The translations under genes and the position numbers were made by a program. A DNA stretch of 64,000 nt, taken from Lineus longissimus. Taxonomy: Eukaryota > Nemertea > Pilidiophora > Heteronemertea > Lineidae. Below, one piece after another: positions 49,250 through 62,956 of this stretch. The notes below the pieces were generated by a model. That model made no database searches. It was not told where the DNA came from and worked only from the letters and a program-made list of their open reading frames with translations. Position 1 is the first letter of the stretch; every line of letters starts with the position of its first letter. Location of the stretch: assembly GCF_910592395.1 (NCBI RefSeq), contig NC_088320.1, positions 11,842,501-11,906,500 of the forward strand, given 5' to 3'.

Positions 49250-49599
49250 TCACACATTGTCTGGAGCATCCGCCTGAAGCTGCTGAATGACGTCACCATC
49301 TGGTGTCAAGCCTCTGAAGTTGATCTCGGCTCGTCCTTTTCGTCCGTCTGTCGTTACTACTAGAGTCACCGTGCATCCAAGTTTTGGGTTGCCTCGGGAT
49401 GATCTAATGTCAACATTCCTAGTCGCTTCCATTGTTGATCTTGGCACCATATAAAACAACACGAACGTCTCATTCATGTTCATGATGACATAAAAATCAG
49501 CGTCTCTGATGAGGTCGGCAAACTCTCCCCGGTATGATCAAAATGTTAGACATGGAATAAAGGTCTCAGGAACAATAACACTGATATTGTTAAAGGCAT
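49250..49599 (-). pseudogene. Host secreted-protein exon 1, uninterrupted but mutated (block 2)
   Basis: This is the empty-site version of the exon split by the Polinton. The ATG is at 49,599 and a donor GTGAGT begins at 49,249. Two lesions are visible: a one-base deletion in the signal-peptide region (around 49,545-49,550) shifts the frame, and the last codon before the donor is TGA. Downstream of the frameshift the frame NMNETFVLFYMVPRS and DGRKGRAEINFRGL is intact. Confidence 0.6.
49448..49453. other. Empty Polinton target site
   Basis: A single catata with flanks ggcac and aaaacaac, identical to the two flanks of the Polinton in block 1. Confidence 0.97.
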
Positions 49600-51771
49600 C
49601 TTCAAGAGTTTTTGGCCCGTTTGATTTAATGTCAGCACTACATGCACATGCAAATCCGGGGCAATATATTTAATTTCTAAACACATCACTTCCATCAAAG
49701 ACAGTTTGCTGAATTTTTATTTGGGGAAGCCCGTGAAGAAAGCTCCTAATGAATATTGATTTTCCAATATGATCACGGAGTTAAAGATGGCAGGTGACTA
49801 GAAGCATTAGGCCGTCTTTGGCGACAGACCAAGGAGGATTCAGCGGTGACGTCACGGCTTTTCCAAGATGGCGCTGCAGATTGTAGACAAACTCGATCCA
49901 CGGCCAAGGGAAAATCAAGTCATCAAAGTAAAGTTAGATATTTCGCATCAAATGAGAGTTATTAGTACTTTTCTGCTATGAAATAAGTCTTTAGACAATA
50001 AGTTATCATTTGAATAATGGCAAGTGCTGTTTTGATGGGGAAAAATAGGGTTTTTTAAACCGAATAGCCGGGCACCGATCTTCCAAAATTAGCGATGGTT
50101 TCAAAACAGTCTCCCAAATATGGGGTAATCTCTTCATTACCATAATGGGATTTGGAGGCGTGATTACATGTTTTACAAGTTCGAGACCTATAGAACCTTG
50201 GTTGGTTGGGAAATATTGACAGTGTCACCAATATAACCTGATGGAATGATCCGCGAGCCTAAAAATTGTAAACTGGAGAGTCGCAAGCAACATTATCTCA
50301 GAGGCAGCGCGTAATTCCTCCTAGTTTTTCCGATTCGAGGTCATCCCTCGCAAGAAGAATGTTTGCTGATCAAACCGATATCGCTGATATAATTATGAGA
50401 AATTTTAGAAGTCCAGCGGATGGAGGCGATCGCAAAAAACCCTTGCCCTGCGAATTGCACGCCTGTGTTCAATTTCATGTTGCCAAGCCAATATCAACAA
50501 AATCATCCCCGACGAGCGCTGTGCTAAAAATGAACTGAAAGAACTATTCCACTTAGTGTTAAGACTGCCCCAGAGGTGTCTCGATTTGAGTGGTCCACCT
50601 GACTTGAGCATGTTTATGAATATGACTGATTTTAAGTAAGTACCCCACCTAAACTGAAGATGCATTTTAGGTGCCCTACTTTGACTTAAGTAGCTTTATG
50701 AATACGAGCCCAATCTACTGCGCCAGAGAAACTTTCAGCAATAAAAAATCATCTCCGATATCCTTCCGGCTGAGTTTTGTTGATAATCCTGATTATGCTG
50801 ATAGCTGGGGGAAGCATGTTGTATAATAGTCATCTTATGTAATCTACCTTCTGGGTCTCGGAGTGAAATTGTTACCTGCTGTGCTGGCATTATCATGATG
50901 ATGTTAACAACCTGAATCGAAATTGACCACAATCAAACCATAACTGGTATCAATGAGCCGAGAGGTACTTCCTCACGTAATTGTAGGATCATTCTCTAAT
51001 GCACACATAATATACAAGCATATTTTCCTCTGCTATGATTGGCCTCCATTGGACCAAAACTCGTCGAGTCTGTTGTAATGTAACTCTGTTGTTATTTACT
51101 TCTACTAGATGAAAGTTCATTTCTATTTCTGTCTTGAACCAATCAAATCTGTCTGATGGCCGAAATCACCGCGCTTCAAATCACCTTTCTACACAAAAAT
51201 AAACCTCACGACACAACACTTTTTCATATATCATAAGTAGAAGGAGAGAATCGATACTTGAAATGCGATATACAACATGTTTTGATTTTTTTTAATAGAA
51301 AGAGCATGAAAAGTCGAACATGTCCAATAGATTTCAGCTCATTCAGATTCAAAGGCGGCCATTCCAAGCAGTGAAAGCGGGCCATCCCATTACACCACTA
51401 CCACTGCGCCGGGGTATGGTGTACATGGTGTAGCATCTCAGTCGGTGATGTTTGTTTGCTCTTTAGTGCAGATTGGCGGTCATGCATGAAAGAAAACCAA
51501 ACCGAATCAAACCCATAACCGCAACAAAGCACTATTCCACCACCAAGAATGTAATAATATCGCCAAATTCACCAACAAATAAGCGTGAGCAGATCTATCA
51601 TCAGCGAGTCGTGTTCGGAACAGTGCAGTCACGTTACCAGCCACCCCGAATGTATGTCGTCCCAGCCCATTCCAGTGCAGTCCGTTAGGCCAATTCGATG
51701 AGGCCCCTGCAGCCCAGCTAACTCTCCAAAGAAGAGGTCACGATTTCGTCAGTTTCAATTTTGAAAGTGTA
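49600..51771. other. Intergenic, no gene seen (block 2)
   Basis: Counterpart of 28,314-31,370 without the 28,909-29,811 segment. CRE-like and YY1-like motifs recur at about 49,842-49,880. Confidence 0.45.
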
Positions 51772-51773
51772 TC

Positions 51774-53003
51774 AGGTAAAATGGGGTAATTGTAGCCCCT
51801 GTCTAATTGTAGCCCCTGACTTTGTTTTTGATTCATATTCCAGTAACCATGGCACCATTCAACAATCAGCCAAACCAAGCATGGATATGAAAGAGATGAC
51901 TCTTGAATTTCACAACATAAATAGTTTTGGATTATGCAACGTGTTATGTAAGAGCTTTGGCTATAAGAAGTAAACAAATCATACACCTACACAAAAAAGT
52001 TGGGATCGAACTGTTTGCAGGTATGAATTTTCAAAACTTACAGAGCATTGATATATTTGAAACTTGGTTCAGGTGATCAGTATTGAGTGTAGAGAATGTT
52101 GTATGTGGCATTTGATGTCATTATTAAAAGTAAATTTTTCAGAGAAACTTTTCTGACCAAGGTACCCTCGGGGTATTTGTAGCCCCTATTAATAGCTCAA
52201 TATATCCTATCATGAATCACGAAGTTTAACAATGATACATTCGAGGTTTCATACCAGTTTATCTAACATTATTTCGAAATATAATATTTACAAAGTTACT
52301 GGTGTCTCTAGTTAAAGCCAGACCATTGACTAGATAGCAGCATTTCTTATGGTACATGTACTTTGCATTACCATTAAAGTGATGCCAGCTATAATATGGA
52401 TTGATACATGACCCATCCCTGAAACTAAAGTTTTTAACGGCGCAGGACAACTCCGTCAGTCAATTCAGAATATCAGAAGCTGTTGTCTGACACAAGGTGT
52501 AATGTACAACAGATCTAGAGGTGATAAATAGAACTTTGTGTATTATTACCAGTTTAAAAACAGTCGGATTTGCGACGACATTGTTTAAATTGTTGGTAAG
52601 TGATTACATCGAACATCACTTGATGTGTTCAATGAATACCTTTTGATACCAGCAAAATCACGTTGTCAACCTATATTGTAATGATACTAAATGTTTTATT
52701 ACCATTAAAGACCATAAACCTGTGAAAAAGTGTTCTTATGCACAAAAAACAAGTAATTTGAAATTTCAGTCAGGGGCTACAGTTACCACAAAGCCACGAG
52801 GTAATTGTAGCCCCTGACCACATGTCTTGAATTGCCTCTCAGAAGCATTGTTTTAGACAAAATGCTCTGAATTACAGGCAATATTTATATTGGAAGAGGT
52901 GCCACTACAAGATCCAGGCCGGTTTTTGTGAATCTGCTGAGAAATCTCTTGCGTAACCAAGGTTATAGGTGAAAAAAGGGCTACAACTACCCAATTTAAC
53001 CTT
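51774..53003. mobile_element. TIR element with repeated TGTAGCCCCTG motif, block 2 copy
   Basis: Homologous to 31,373-32,608 and present in both blocks, so it was inserted before the blocks diverged. It differs by small indels such as the loss of about 12 bp near 52,229. Confidence 0.6.
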
Positions 53004-53884
53004 GCCTATAATTGTCGCATGCAACCATGATCGCAGGTCCCTGTGACAAAAAGCACTATAGTTTGCTTTAAGTTCATTGTTCAATGTTCGATGTAATTCT
53101 ATTCCTTGATATCGCTTTTCAAGGCAATCGATGTCAAAATAAGCATATAATACTCATGCATTGTTTTCTTTTAATCAATCATGTGTTGTTATTGATTAAA
53201 CGTTGTTTATGTCATCGCGATCTATTGGATTTGTGTATCACAGGTGCCAATTTAGAGAGGTGACTCAACATGCTTGTTTTGAAATCACCTTTATCCTGAT
53301 GAGCGCCTCTTGTAGGGATCGAGCTCTGATGTTGTGGCGGCAAACGATTGTTTCCGACATTATTTCCCCGCCAACAGAGCCACATCAACAGAGCGCCGGC
53401 ATTAGAGGCTTTGATCAGGAAAGAGGCCATAACTGTGCTTCGGAATTGGATCCGAGTGTTGCTAAAATATCTTCAAAACCCGCGACGGTTTTCAATTCTA
53501 AAATACCTACCTTTTCTAGCCACTCAAATTTGTGTGATCAACATTATCTTCCGATTTTCCCATCTGGCTCCGGTCCGCTCACCGAGCCTTTTGCACAACG
53601 GATTTCAGCAAACGATGACTTACTTTAAAGAGTAAATAAAAAGCATTTGAAATCGTTCGAAATACCGTTTACCGGTGAGACACTAACTCGATATGTCACA
53701 AGACAAAATTTCTGTGCCGAAATGTTGCCACATAACCTATATCGGAGATTTAAAGCGCCGTTCAAAGGGCAAATATCTTGGCGCCAAAAACAGACGTCGG
53801 CCATGTTTGGGAAAATGACGTCATACAACGTAAAATCCGAGAAAAACGTCCTCGTGTCGCCGACGTGTCGAGTACTTGGGTGGC

Positions 53885-55222
53885 TATGGGCGGTTATTTC
53901 CGCATTAAATGATGTCCTAAAACGCGTCTTTATAACTGGCGACTCGTGTGTGTGTGTAGAGCAACCCGTGCGTACAGAGCAAAACGCGCGTATCTAACTC
54001 GCGACCCCTACAAAGAACATAACGCGAATGTATAACTACTGTCGCATAAACGTGCCGTCGGATAACTAGTGTCGGATAAGTGCTGTCGGATAACTGCTGT
54101 CGCATATAAGGTTCCTCAGCCTCCCGCATCGCGGCGCTCTTGTGTCGTGATGATATTGTTTTTGCTCTAAGCGACATACGATTTACCAATTGGTAACTGT
54201 AATGTAGTAGGCGCACTTCAAATGGCCTTGCTTTTGCACTTAGCAGACCGTGTTAAGCGCGTTCTCGTTGAGGTGGAAATATGTATAGAACGACAGGTAA
54301 ATTTAGAGGAATCTGTGATTTTCATGGTTGAATCTTTGGCTAGAGACTGTGCTGAAATATGCATTGGGGATCCACTTAGAGCTCAATTTATCTTGCCTCT
54401 CCCAAGGATGAGGAGACTCCTTATCCAGTGTGGAATCTGGATTGAGTGAAGATTATTGGTTGGAGGCCTCGGTTGGGCAAAATAAATTGAAATGTTATCC
54501 AATCAAATGGAAAACTTACCCAAGAGATATTCAATCTGTTCTTTGACTCCGGGAAGATGTAGTTTTGGCCTACCCCGGCTGCGGTTGCCATTGCCATTGG
54601 CATTATCTGGCAAGACTGGCGCTGGACGTGGTCGTGGAATGCTCACAGTGTTCTCAAAATGCTCTCGCAGCAAATTTAATGTCTGTACCAGAAGAGTTGG
54701 AACGGACTCTTGATTGACATCCCCAATGCATATTTCAGCACAGTCTCTAGCCAAAGATTCAACCATGAAAATCACAGATTCCTCTAAATTTACCTGTCGT
54801 TCTATACATATTTCCACCTCAACGAGAACGCGCTTAACACAGTCTGCTGAGTGCAAAAGCAAGGCCATTTGAAGTGCGCCTACTACATTACAGTTACCAA
54901 TTGGTAAATCGTATGTCGCTTAGAGCAAAAACAATAATCATCAAGACACAACAGCGCCGCGATGCGGGAGGCTGAGGAACCTTATATGCGACAGCAGTTA
55001 TCCGACAGCACTTATCCGACACTAGTTATCCGACACTAGTTATCCGACGGCACGTTTATGCGACAGTAGTTATACATTCGCGTTATGTTCTTTGTAGGGG
55101 TCGCGAGTTAGATACGCGCGTTTTGCTCTGTACGCACGGGTTGCTCTACACACACACACACGAGTCGCCAGTTATAAAGACGCGTTTTAGGACATCATTT
55201 AATGCGGAAATAACCGCCTATA
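53885..55222. mobile_element. Foldback DNA element with about 490 bp arms, block 2 only
   Basis: Arms 53,885-54,371 and 54,720-55,222 are near-perfect inverted repeats (tatgggcggttatttccgca at the left end). They are flanked by 6 bp ggtggc duplications (53,879-53,884 and 55,223-55,228). Block 1 has the empty site near 33,520. Each arm contains tandem gtcggataa-type units near its outer end and part of a coding frame near its inner end. Confidence 0.9.
54503..54868 (-). pseudogene. N-terminal transposase/integrase-like fragment in the foldback element
   Basis: This 121-codon frame starts in the right arm (ALLLHSADCVKRVLVEVEIC) and runs into the loop, where SRGRPKLHLPGVKEQIEYLL resembles the start of the helix-turn-helix region of an animal integrase-core transposase family. 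The catalytic part is absent. The left arm carries an inverted partial copy (54,222-54,449). Confidence 0.4.
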
Positions 55223-55228
55223 GGTGGC

Positions 55229-57571
55229 ACTATACAGTGCGGAGGACGGTGTCAAGGGCAGCGTCAAATAGGCCTCGGGCAACCGACACGAGGTAGTATT
55301 TTAGTTTCTGCTGAGGCCTAATCATACATCACAGGCACCATAATCTATACATTTCTGGGTTCATATTAATTCATAAGTGCACCGATGGGCGGCGCCACAT
55401 TTGACACCACTTGGATCCTGAAAATGGTAAATAATTGACCAAGAAATGGCATGATGTGTGCGATCTTCAAACGGGCCTCGATCGGTTCAAAATGAATGAT
55501 TTGGGAATGCCTTTACCACCGGCAGATAGCCAAATGCATCTAGTTTCTTTATTTGTTGTGAAAACGTGGGGTCATCTCGGCTATTGTTTCGCTTTATGGC
55601 CTATAATTTAGACAAGCATAATTGACACTTGCACAACTGCGCCCAACCTTGCGTGGCAGATGAAAGGTATGTTACATATTGAGGTCAAACTGAGCATTGA
55701 GATCCGCTTCAAATGGTACAGATGCTAGGCTCATAAAATCGCCAAAGATCCCTCTGCCCATGGAAACAAAGACCAAGGCGTCAAAGTAAATAGTATTTGG
55801 AACAGGATGGACCCATTCATGAACATGGAAACGACCTGCGTCTTAAGAACTACATTTCTCTTGTGGGGGGGACGGACCCCGTCCCCACTGTGTAGTGCCA
55901 CCTTGCGAAATTTACGCACCTCGGCGCAGTAGAGGTCGATATAACGTAACATACAATTTTGTGACGTCCTACGATGTAAATGGCACCCTTCATTGACCAG
56001 TGCGGTTCTTTTGGCGGGAATGCAAGTTGCCTCATCATGACGAGCGGTGTTTGACACATGCATTTAGCATTGGGGCTCATATGCTGCAGAAAATTATCAT
56101 TTTCTGAAGCGGCTGTGGTTGGAATGAACTTTTGAATGGATTAAAGCGCAGGGACAAGCTGTAATGATCAATTTGAAGTAGGTTTGATGAAAATCAAAGA
56201 GCAATTGTGAACTGTAGAGCGATTTTCTAGATTTCTGAACATCTCGGACCAAACTAATATGAAAAGTCAAGGACTTAGTGCGCCCCCTTTAGGTCGGGGA
56301 GCACCCACTAACCCCCTACGATAGCATAATGTTTTTACCCAGTACAATGGAGGGGAAACCCTCCAAACCCCCCCCCCCTTTGTTGGGACCATCCATAGTT
56401 CCTTCCGACACATTTTTGTTTTGGTAATACATTGTCCTTAGTGAGTGTAAGTCACTGTTATATATAATAGTTTAGCCTTGCTGCCAGGCAGATTATTCAC
56501 CATTCCTTCCCTCAAGCTTTTAAGAGTAGTTCATATTTGTTCCAATCATGGCAAATTGGTTTCACGGATGCTACAAGCCTATACCAGGCCTCGAGATGAA
56601 ATTCACCTCTATGGATCTCTTATGGTTGGGATCTTAGAGGTGATTTACAGGCTTCAAATCCTTGTTGCATTTCAAATCGAGAGCAGGAAGTCTACCAGGT
56701 GTTATAAGAAACAGACTATAACAAAAATAACCCAATTGAACTACAGGCCCTGTGATGTAATCACCTGGTATGGTAATGTGCCATGATTGGTTAGCATGAT
56801 TATAGGCCAATGTTTATTTGACAAAATACAAAGGAATAAAGTTCACCCATGACTAATAATGATCAATTCATTTTAAATTTACATCATATTTAGGCATTAA
56901 TTTCATGACTGGCTTGGCCCTACTGATGCCTTTAACTTGGATAAGTCACTGATCTTGTTAAAGCCAAGGGAACCGACAATCCTTATAGACAGGATAGTAT
57001 AACATCGTCCGCTAGTGTGCAGAAATTCGGTCATTCATGGATCTCTTGCCAACATGCTCGCGCAATCGGCGTTTGGATTATGATTATGATTTTGCTTGTG
57101 ATACGCTGCTAAATACAAATAATGTCTTTAGTTATGTTGGCATTTTATATCGGGGGTGGTTCGAAAATTGAAATTAATTCAATAATTGAATAATTAGGGC
57201 CTACAGCCAACCAAAAACAATCAAATATGCGACTCAGAGGAGCTACCTGGTGACGAGATGGTTGGTGATGAGATTAGTTCTACCCGCAATAAAATCGGCG
57301 CCATTTTGATATCAAAATGCGACAAGAAAATATTTCTTGGTATATGGATTGGATTGACCAAATAAGGAAAATATTTCCCCACGTGTAAAGCTTACGCGCC
57401 CCGACCTAAGGGGGAGGGGGGGGGGCGTATAATTATTTGTTCGCATGGATGTTCTTAATCCTTTGATACAAGTGTTGTTACAATTACATGTGGCACCATA
57501 AAACCAGAACTTACTTGGTCTCAGCTAATTGTTGTGTCAGGCATTTTGCCGACGAATGCTTAGGGTCATAG
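55229..57571. other. Intergenic, no gene supported (block 2)
   Basis: Counterpart of about 33,520-35,796. It contains homopolymer C and G runs (56,371-56,380 and 57,411-57,425) that differ between blocks. Confidence 0.45.
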
Positions 57572-59414
57572 TTATTGCTTACAAAATTTCATGTGTAATG
57601 CTTCTAGTTGGCTGGATTTACCGCTGTCCCAGACTCCGCACCCAAAACTTATGGTACTGACAACATAGGGGTCAAACAATGTGCCAGTGTCACGAACATT
57701 GGAGCTGAATTTACTCAGCCTTTCAAAAATCAGGTTATAGCTACGTCGGCCACGATCTACCATACAGTAAAATTGCGACATTGAAGTTCAAGTTGTATTT
57801 AAAATGCACTCCCGAATAATCAAATTAGTCAACATTTTCAACGAGGCCGTTATTGAATTAGATCACATCGTTGTCGCCAGCTCGACCACTCTTTCTAAAA
57901 ACCTAGGCTTAGTTTTACTCAGGTTCACAGATATGCCCCACATAAATCAATACTCAAGGAGGGCGTCCAATTGTTTTATAGACCAACGGCCAATCTCGAA
58001 ACTAAGATTGTGTCGTCTGCATACATCATACAAAATACAGAAGACAGAATTTCGCCTTGTTGCAGACCAGTAACACTGGTGAACTCGTTACTCATTTCAC
58101 CATTTCATCTGACCGTTGAACACAAGCACTTTTGCATGGAATTTAAAATACCGAACATTTTACCTTTTATGCCGCATTTCATAAGCTTATACAATAGACC
58201 TTTTTTTGTCAAACGCTCGTGAGTAATCGACAAAGCAACAGTATAACCTTTCTTTTATATTGACAGATCGCTCGACCATGCTTCTAAGTGTGAACGCTAC
58301 ATCTAGTGTACCAAGTCCTGGTCTAAAAACCAGCCTGACCATTGCAAAGCATTTTCTGTCCTTGAGACCAATTCATAGGTCTGGCATTTAGCACGGAGGT
58401 GAACATTTCACCTAAATTACTAATCAGAGAGATGCCACGATAATTAGTAATCTCATTAGCACCGTTTTCTTATGTAACGGCACAATAACAGCATTGCTCC
58501 AAAGCTTTGGGTAGGTGCCTGTATAGTACCCCCTGGTATATGGCATGGCCTAACCCGCCGACCATGAGGGAATTCCTTTATGGCCCAGTGGTTGGCGCGT
58601 TGGCCCCAGAGTGGAAGTTAAGCAACGTTGAGCGCGGTCAACCTTTGGATCGGTGACCGGCGCGTGCAATAAAGTGCCTACAGAGAACACACGATTAAAT
58701 AACTTATTTAAGACCGGTGTGCAAGGGATAGGAGTCCTAGGGCTGATAGTCCGTGTAACAATAGCCCGCATTGTTGAATGTTTTGGTTAGGGTTAGCGGT
58801 ACAATAGATCATGCTGCTTAATTGATCAAATGCAATGCTACCGGACTATGACTCCAGTGGTCTATATCCGCTGTCACACCGGTAACAACATTACATTGTT
58901 TTCCAGTATACATTCATTTAGGATACTGTCCTCCGCGGGAGCCTTATTTCTATCCAACTTATAGCGATAGCGCTAAGAAGATCAGCATCACTAAAGATAG
59001 CTCAGGCGTGTTGACTAAGTAAGTCAAGTTCGCTGCTATTTTATTTTCTACCTGAAGTTGTCATGGAACTCATTAGCGGCCAGTGTGTTACGGGGTACGG
59101 CTTCTTTCCATTTTAGAATTTTGAAATATTTTCTAGGATTGCGTTTTTTCAGCACCTACATTGAAAGAGACAGTCCACTTAAACTCCCTTTTCTTAGCTA
59201 GTAACAGTTCGTAGGCGGGCTTAGACCGGCTTCTTTTGAACTCCTTTAGCGCAGCCTTGTTGAATTTCATTTTATCATAACATTCGCGTTTGAACCAGTT
59301 GGCAGCGTCTCCTAACGAAAACACAAGAGTACACCTTTCAGGAAAAATACGTGTCCCCAATTGGCTGTCATGCGGTAGTAACGAGATCGACATAATGATT
59401 GACTCCCAATTCAT
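57572..59414 (-). pseudogene. LINE remnant (non-LTR reverse transcriptase), block 2
   Basis: A more complete copy of the same LINE. The linker (WFKRECYDKMKFNKAALKEF) is at 59,414-59,133, RT with RAFDK-type sequence around 58,350-58,200, and the RT end with GCGVWD and LEALHMKFCKQ at 57,781-57,572. It is interrupted by a CCGGT-type MITE (58,719-58,878). Dead. Confidence 0.72.
58719..58878. mobile_element. CCGGT-targeting MITE, block 2 only
   Basis: CCGGT at 58,714-58,718 and 58,879-58,883; block 1 has a single CCGGT at 38,957-38,961. A separate insertion of the same family as 43,252-43,412. Confidence 0.85.
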
Positions 59415-60130
59415 TCGCTGGAATGAGCTGTAGGTCTTCTGTAAGTTTTTTTTATTGTGTTCTCAAGGTCATTTTAAAATTGATTAGCATGTGCATCGTC
59501 CCGTGCCACTCGATCATACGAAGTGCGAGCTTTGCAATTATTGATAGGAGTGGCAGCTTTAGAATTAACACCAGTAATAAAACAGCTAATTGGAGCATGG
59601 TTAGATGTTGTGCTTAGGTCAACCGCTTTGAATGACTCGACGAAACTAGTGCCATGATGGACGTGCCATTATGGGTAAAGCATGTGAACTTTCAACTATC
59701 GGGGTTTGAATCTCCATTCAGAATTGACAAGCCGCACGAGCCACATAAATAAAGAAGACTTCCACCCTGAGCATTCACATTCATAACTCTTCAGAACTCC
59801 TGTCCTCGGAAAGTGAATGATCAGAGAATTCTTCTTCTTTTCGGCGTTCGCCCGGCACTTGGAGCTGATTTTCTCCAGAGAGCATTCTTGTTCCAAAGCA
59901 GGATGACTGTTTATGCGTGACACTACGGTTATGCGCCAATTGGGTTTTTTGGCCTAGTGAATCCGACTTCGGCGAAAGGCTGAGTCCACGCGAGCTACTC
60001 ATGTTTCACTTGGCGGGGTCTTGAACCTGCCCTTGCATAGACGCAAGATACAAGGAACCTCGGTTTTAATGTCTCATTCGAAGGACTGTGAAGAGCCAGG
60101 AATTTTAGATCCTTGAAAAGCCACGCCGGT

Positions 60131-60302
60131 GTACCAACGATAGCAGTCCTAGGATTAGTTGTCCCCAAAACAAAACATTGGTATTGTCAACGGTTATGGT
60201 CAGGGTTAGTCGTATACTCGTAAATAGAGAACACCAAGCCTTAATCAGCTTTTACAATAGAAAGCGGACTATGGTTCCATGAGGACTTTGATTGCGATCA
60301 CA
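60131..60302. mobile_element. CCGGT-targeting MITE, shared copy in block 2
   Basis: Orthologous to 40,209-40,380, with CCGGT at 60,126-60,130 and 60,303-60,307. Confidence 0.65.
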
Positions 60303-61462
60303 CCGGTTCATCCAGAAATACAATTTGGGTTCTCCCCGAATCGAAACCGGCCGCGATATTTTTTTCCCAAATGACATATCCATTGCAATTGTTATTCGTA
60401 GTTCCTATTGCTCTTCTATCATAAAGAGGGCGTGGGTGCAGGGGACGGTAAGGGTCAGGGTTAGGGTAAGGGTTAGACGAATTTCACCCACTCATTGCGG
60501 AAATATATTAACACTCGCCACTGTTTCGCCAAGCGTTTCTATGCATTATGAATCGATAGCTGTGGAAACAATCCAAACCCTCGATTACTTCCCTTCTGAT
60601 TACGTCTCTCTGTCCTCTTAAGGTCTCAAATGCAGCGACGATTCTGGAACATAAGTCATTGATATCTTGTGGAGGCAACTTGTAAACTTGGTTCTAAAGA
60701 TGTCCCCACAAAACAACCCACAGGGGGTGAGGTTCCGGGGACCTTTGTTGGCCTCTCAATCTCATAGCTGATCGCACCAAATGCATCTGCTACTTGCTTG
60801 AGGCTTCCAGTCCTCAACCACTCTGTTACCGCAAACACACGCCGCTCAGTAGTAAGCTGCATTTTTCTGGTCTGAGAAAATGAGCAACCTTTTTAACTTC
60901 AGGGAGGGTGCAATGAATAAACATGCAGAGGATTGCATAATTTTGAGGCCCAACAAAAGCCCTGCACTGGGCAAACAAGGTTCGATCATTACCAAAACAT
61001 CTATCTGGTGCAAGACCAGTTCTGCCATGGTTGATTGAACTGTTTCGTGCTCAATCATCTGTGACAGTAAATTTGATTTATTGGTGTCATAAGAAAGAGG
61101 ACATCATTAGGTAATAAGTGGTTGTTGCCAATTTCCAAAATGTTTAGCCATGTCCAAGAAATTAACAAATTAATCTCGGTTTCTTTTTTTTAAATACCCT
61201 GTATAATCTGGTAATTTGTTCATAAAGGATCTAGTAAGGTTGTACACATTTACAAATTATACAGATTATACAGATGCTATACACGCTTAGATTCCATATA
61301 GCATTCATTCAATTTTCTTTAACGTTTTGCTACGGAAAATGTTGTCTGTGTACTTGGAAATGACATCATCAAAATCTCGAGAAAGCAGGTCGTCCGATAG
61401 AGAATTCTATTGGCTGAACTCTCGTAGACCGTGTAAATGCAATTCATGACATATATGGATTA

Positions 61463-61855
61463 TTGCACGTTCTGACCAACATGGACATAGCTTCAGCAAG
61501 ATTAGTGTTTTCATCATTCCATTTCATGACAATGCACATTAGCGGAACCGATAATAATTTAACTTCTGCAATCTTACGAGTTCAGTCGATTCTTCGATGT
61601 AGCGTGGCATGCTCGAATATTCATAGGTGCGTTGCTTTTTCCACCACCTACTACTTGAACGGCCATGACGGCCATAATCCAAGGTTAACCTGTCATCTTC
61701 GCAAGGATACTGCTACCAAGGGCTGGAATTGCCGTGGCCGGAGAACAAGACATCGGTTTTGGAAAAAGCAGGTAGCTAACTTTTCAGTTTTCATATTCGC
61801 AACCTATTTTGCAATAAATACATTATTTGATGTTATTGCGGGCACAACAAGTTAA
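61463..61855 (+). CDS. Possible PAN/Apple-like exon (block 2)
   Basis: Counterpart of 42,860-43,243 with about ten amino-acid changes, including Cys to Ser in the RCCVAC segment. The open frame is kept in both copies. Confidence 0.3.
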   Translation: MHVLTNMDIASARLVFSSFHFMTMHISGTDNNLTSAILRVQSILRCSVACSNIHRCVAFSTTYYLNGHDGHNPRLTCHLRKDTATKGWNCRGRRTRHRFWKKQVANFSVFIFATYFAINTLFDVIAGTTS

Positions 61856-62956
61856 ACGCCGGTACGGTGGTGCTCTCGATCCGTCGTTGGTCAGCCCCCC
61901 CCCCCCCCCCTCACTCTATACTCTGAAACGTTTACCAATTTTCGGCGAACTGGTAGATATCAAAGATCACCGCGGTGTGCATGCCATGATATGGAGCTCT
62001 TTAAACGAGCTATATGGTTAGATAGTGTGTATACCGTCAACAAAAAAAGTTGACCCGGAACCAGAAAACCTCCACCCCCAGGTGAAATTTTTGCACGCGA
62101 ATCGTATACGCCGATGCACAGCAATTTACCTGCAGAGAGATTTTCTTTTTCCAAAACAATGCGGCGGGACCGATGATTTTTACGCAGAGTAGCCGCTGTT
62201 CGGTTGGAGATTTCGTCAAAACAGGGCGAATCAAAGTGTGACGATACCCTTGGGCGAATCGAAATACATTAAACAACAATCTGCAGCGCTGCCAGAGATT
62301 ACGTTTCTCTTTCCGCGAAGAAATCGTGCTTTGAATTGGCAAAAGTCCGCAAAAGATTTCGAGTCTGCTAACTTTTCCGTAGTACGCATGCGCACCAACA
62401 TGATCGGTCCGGGGCTGCCCGTTTCGACGACGATTTCGTCAATGTCATGGTGTGTGGGAGGATGTCGACGGTATACAACTATATATCCCCCCTCCCACCA
62501 CGACCACCACCACCACCACCACCACCACTACCCGAGTCTTCTCGCTCACCAGCCCTATTAACGAAGAGCTCCCTATCAAGGCATTAACATTCCCCATATT
62601 AAAATACATTATTCTCACTATGCAAAAGAGTTGGAGTTTTGATATTATCTTTAGTAATGATTTTGTAACCTTGCTGCAAATGTAGTAACGGAGATCGCGT
62701 AATGTACGTTGCATTAGATGTACCTTCTATATGTTACGTAGGTTTTCATTGTGTGTGTGTGGGGGGGGGGGGGGGGTGTCAGTCGATTTTGGGGTGTAGA
62801 ACTCTTATTTCCACGTGTCTGTGATTAGAGTTGAGGAACATGCTCGACGAGGCGATCGATCATGTGCACTAAATGTACAACACAAATGACACAGTGAATA
62901 AATCGAACTGGAAAAAAGACTATGTAAGATTTTTACCAACATCGCTGTTTAAAAAG

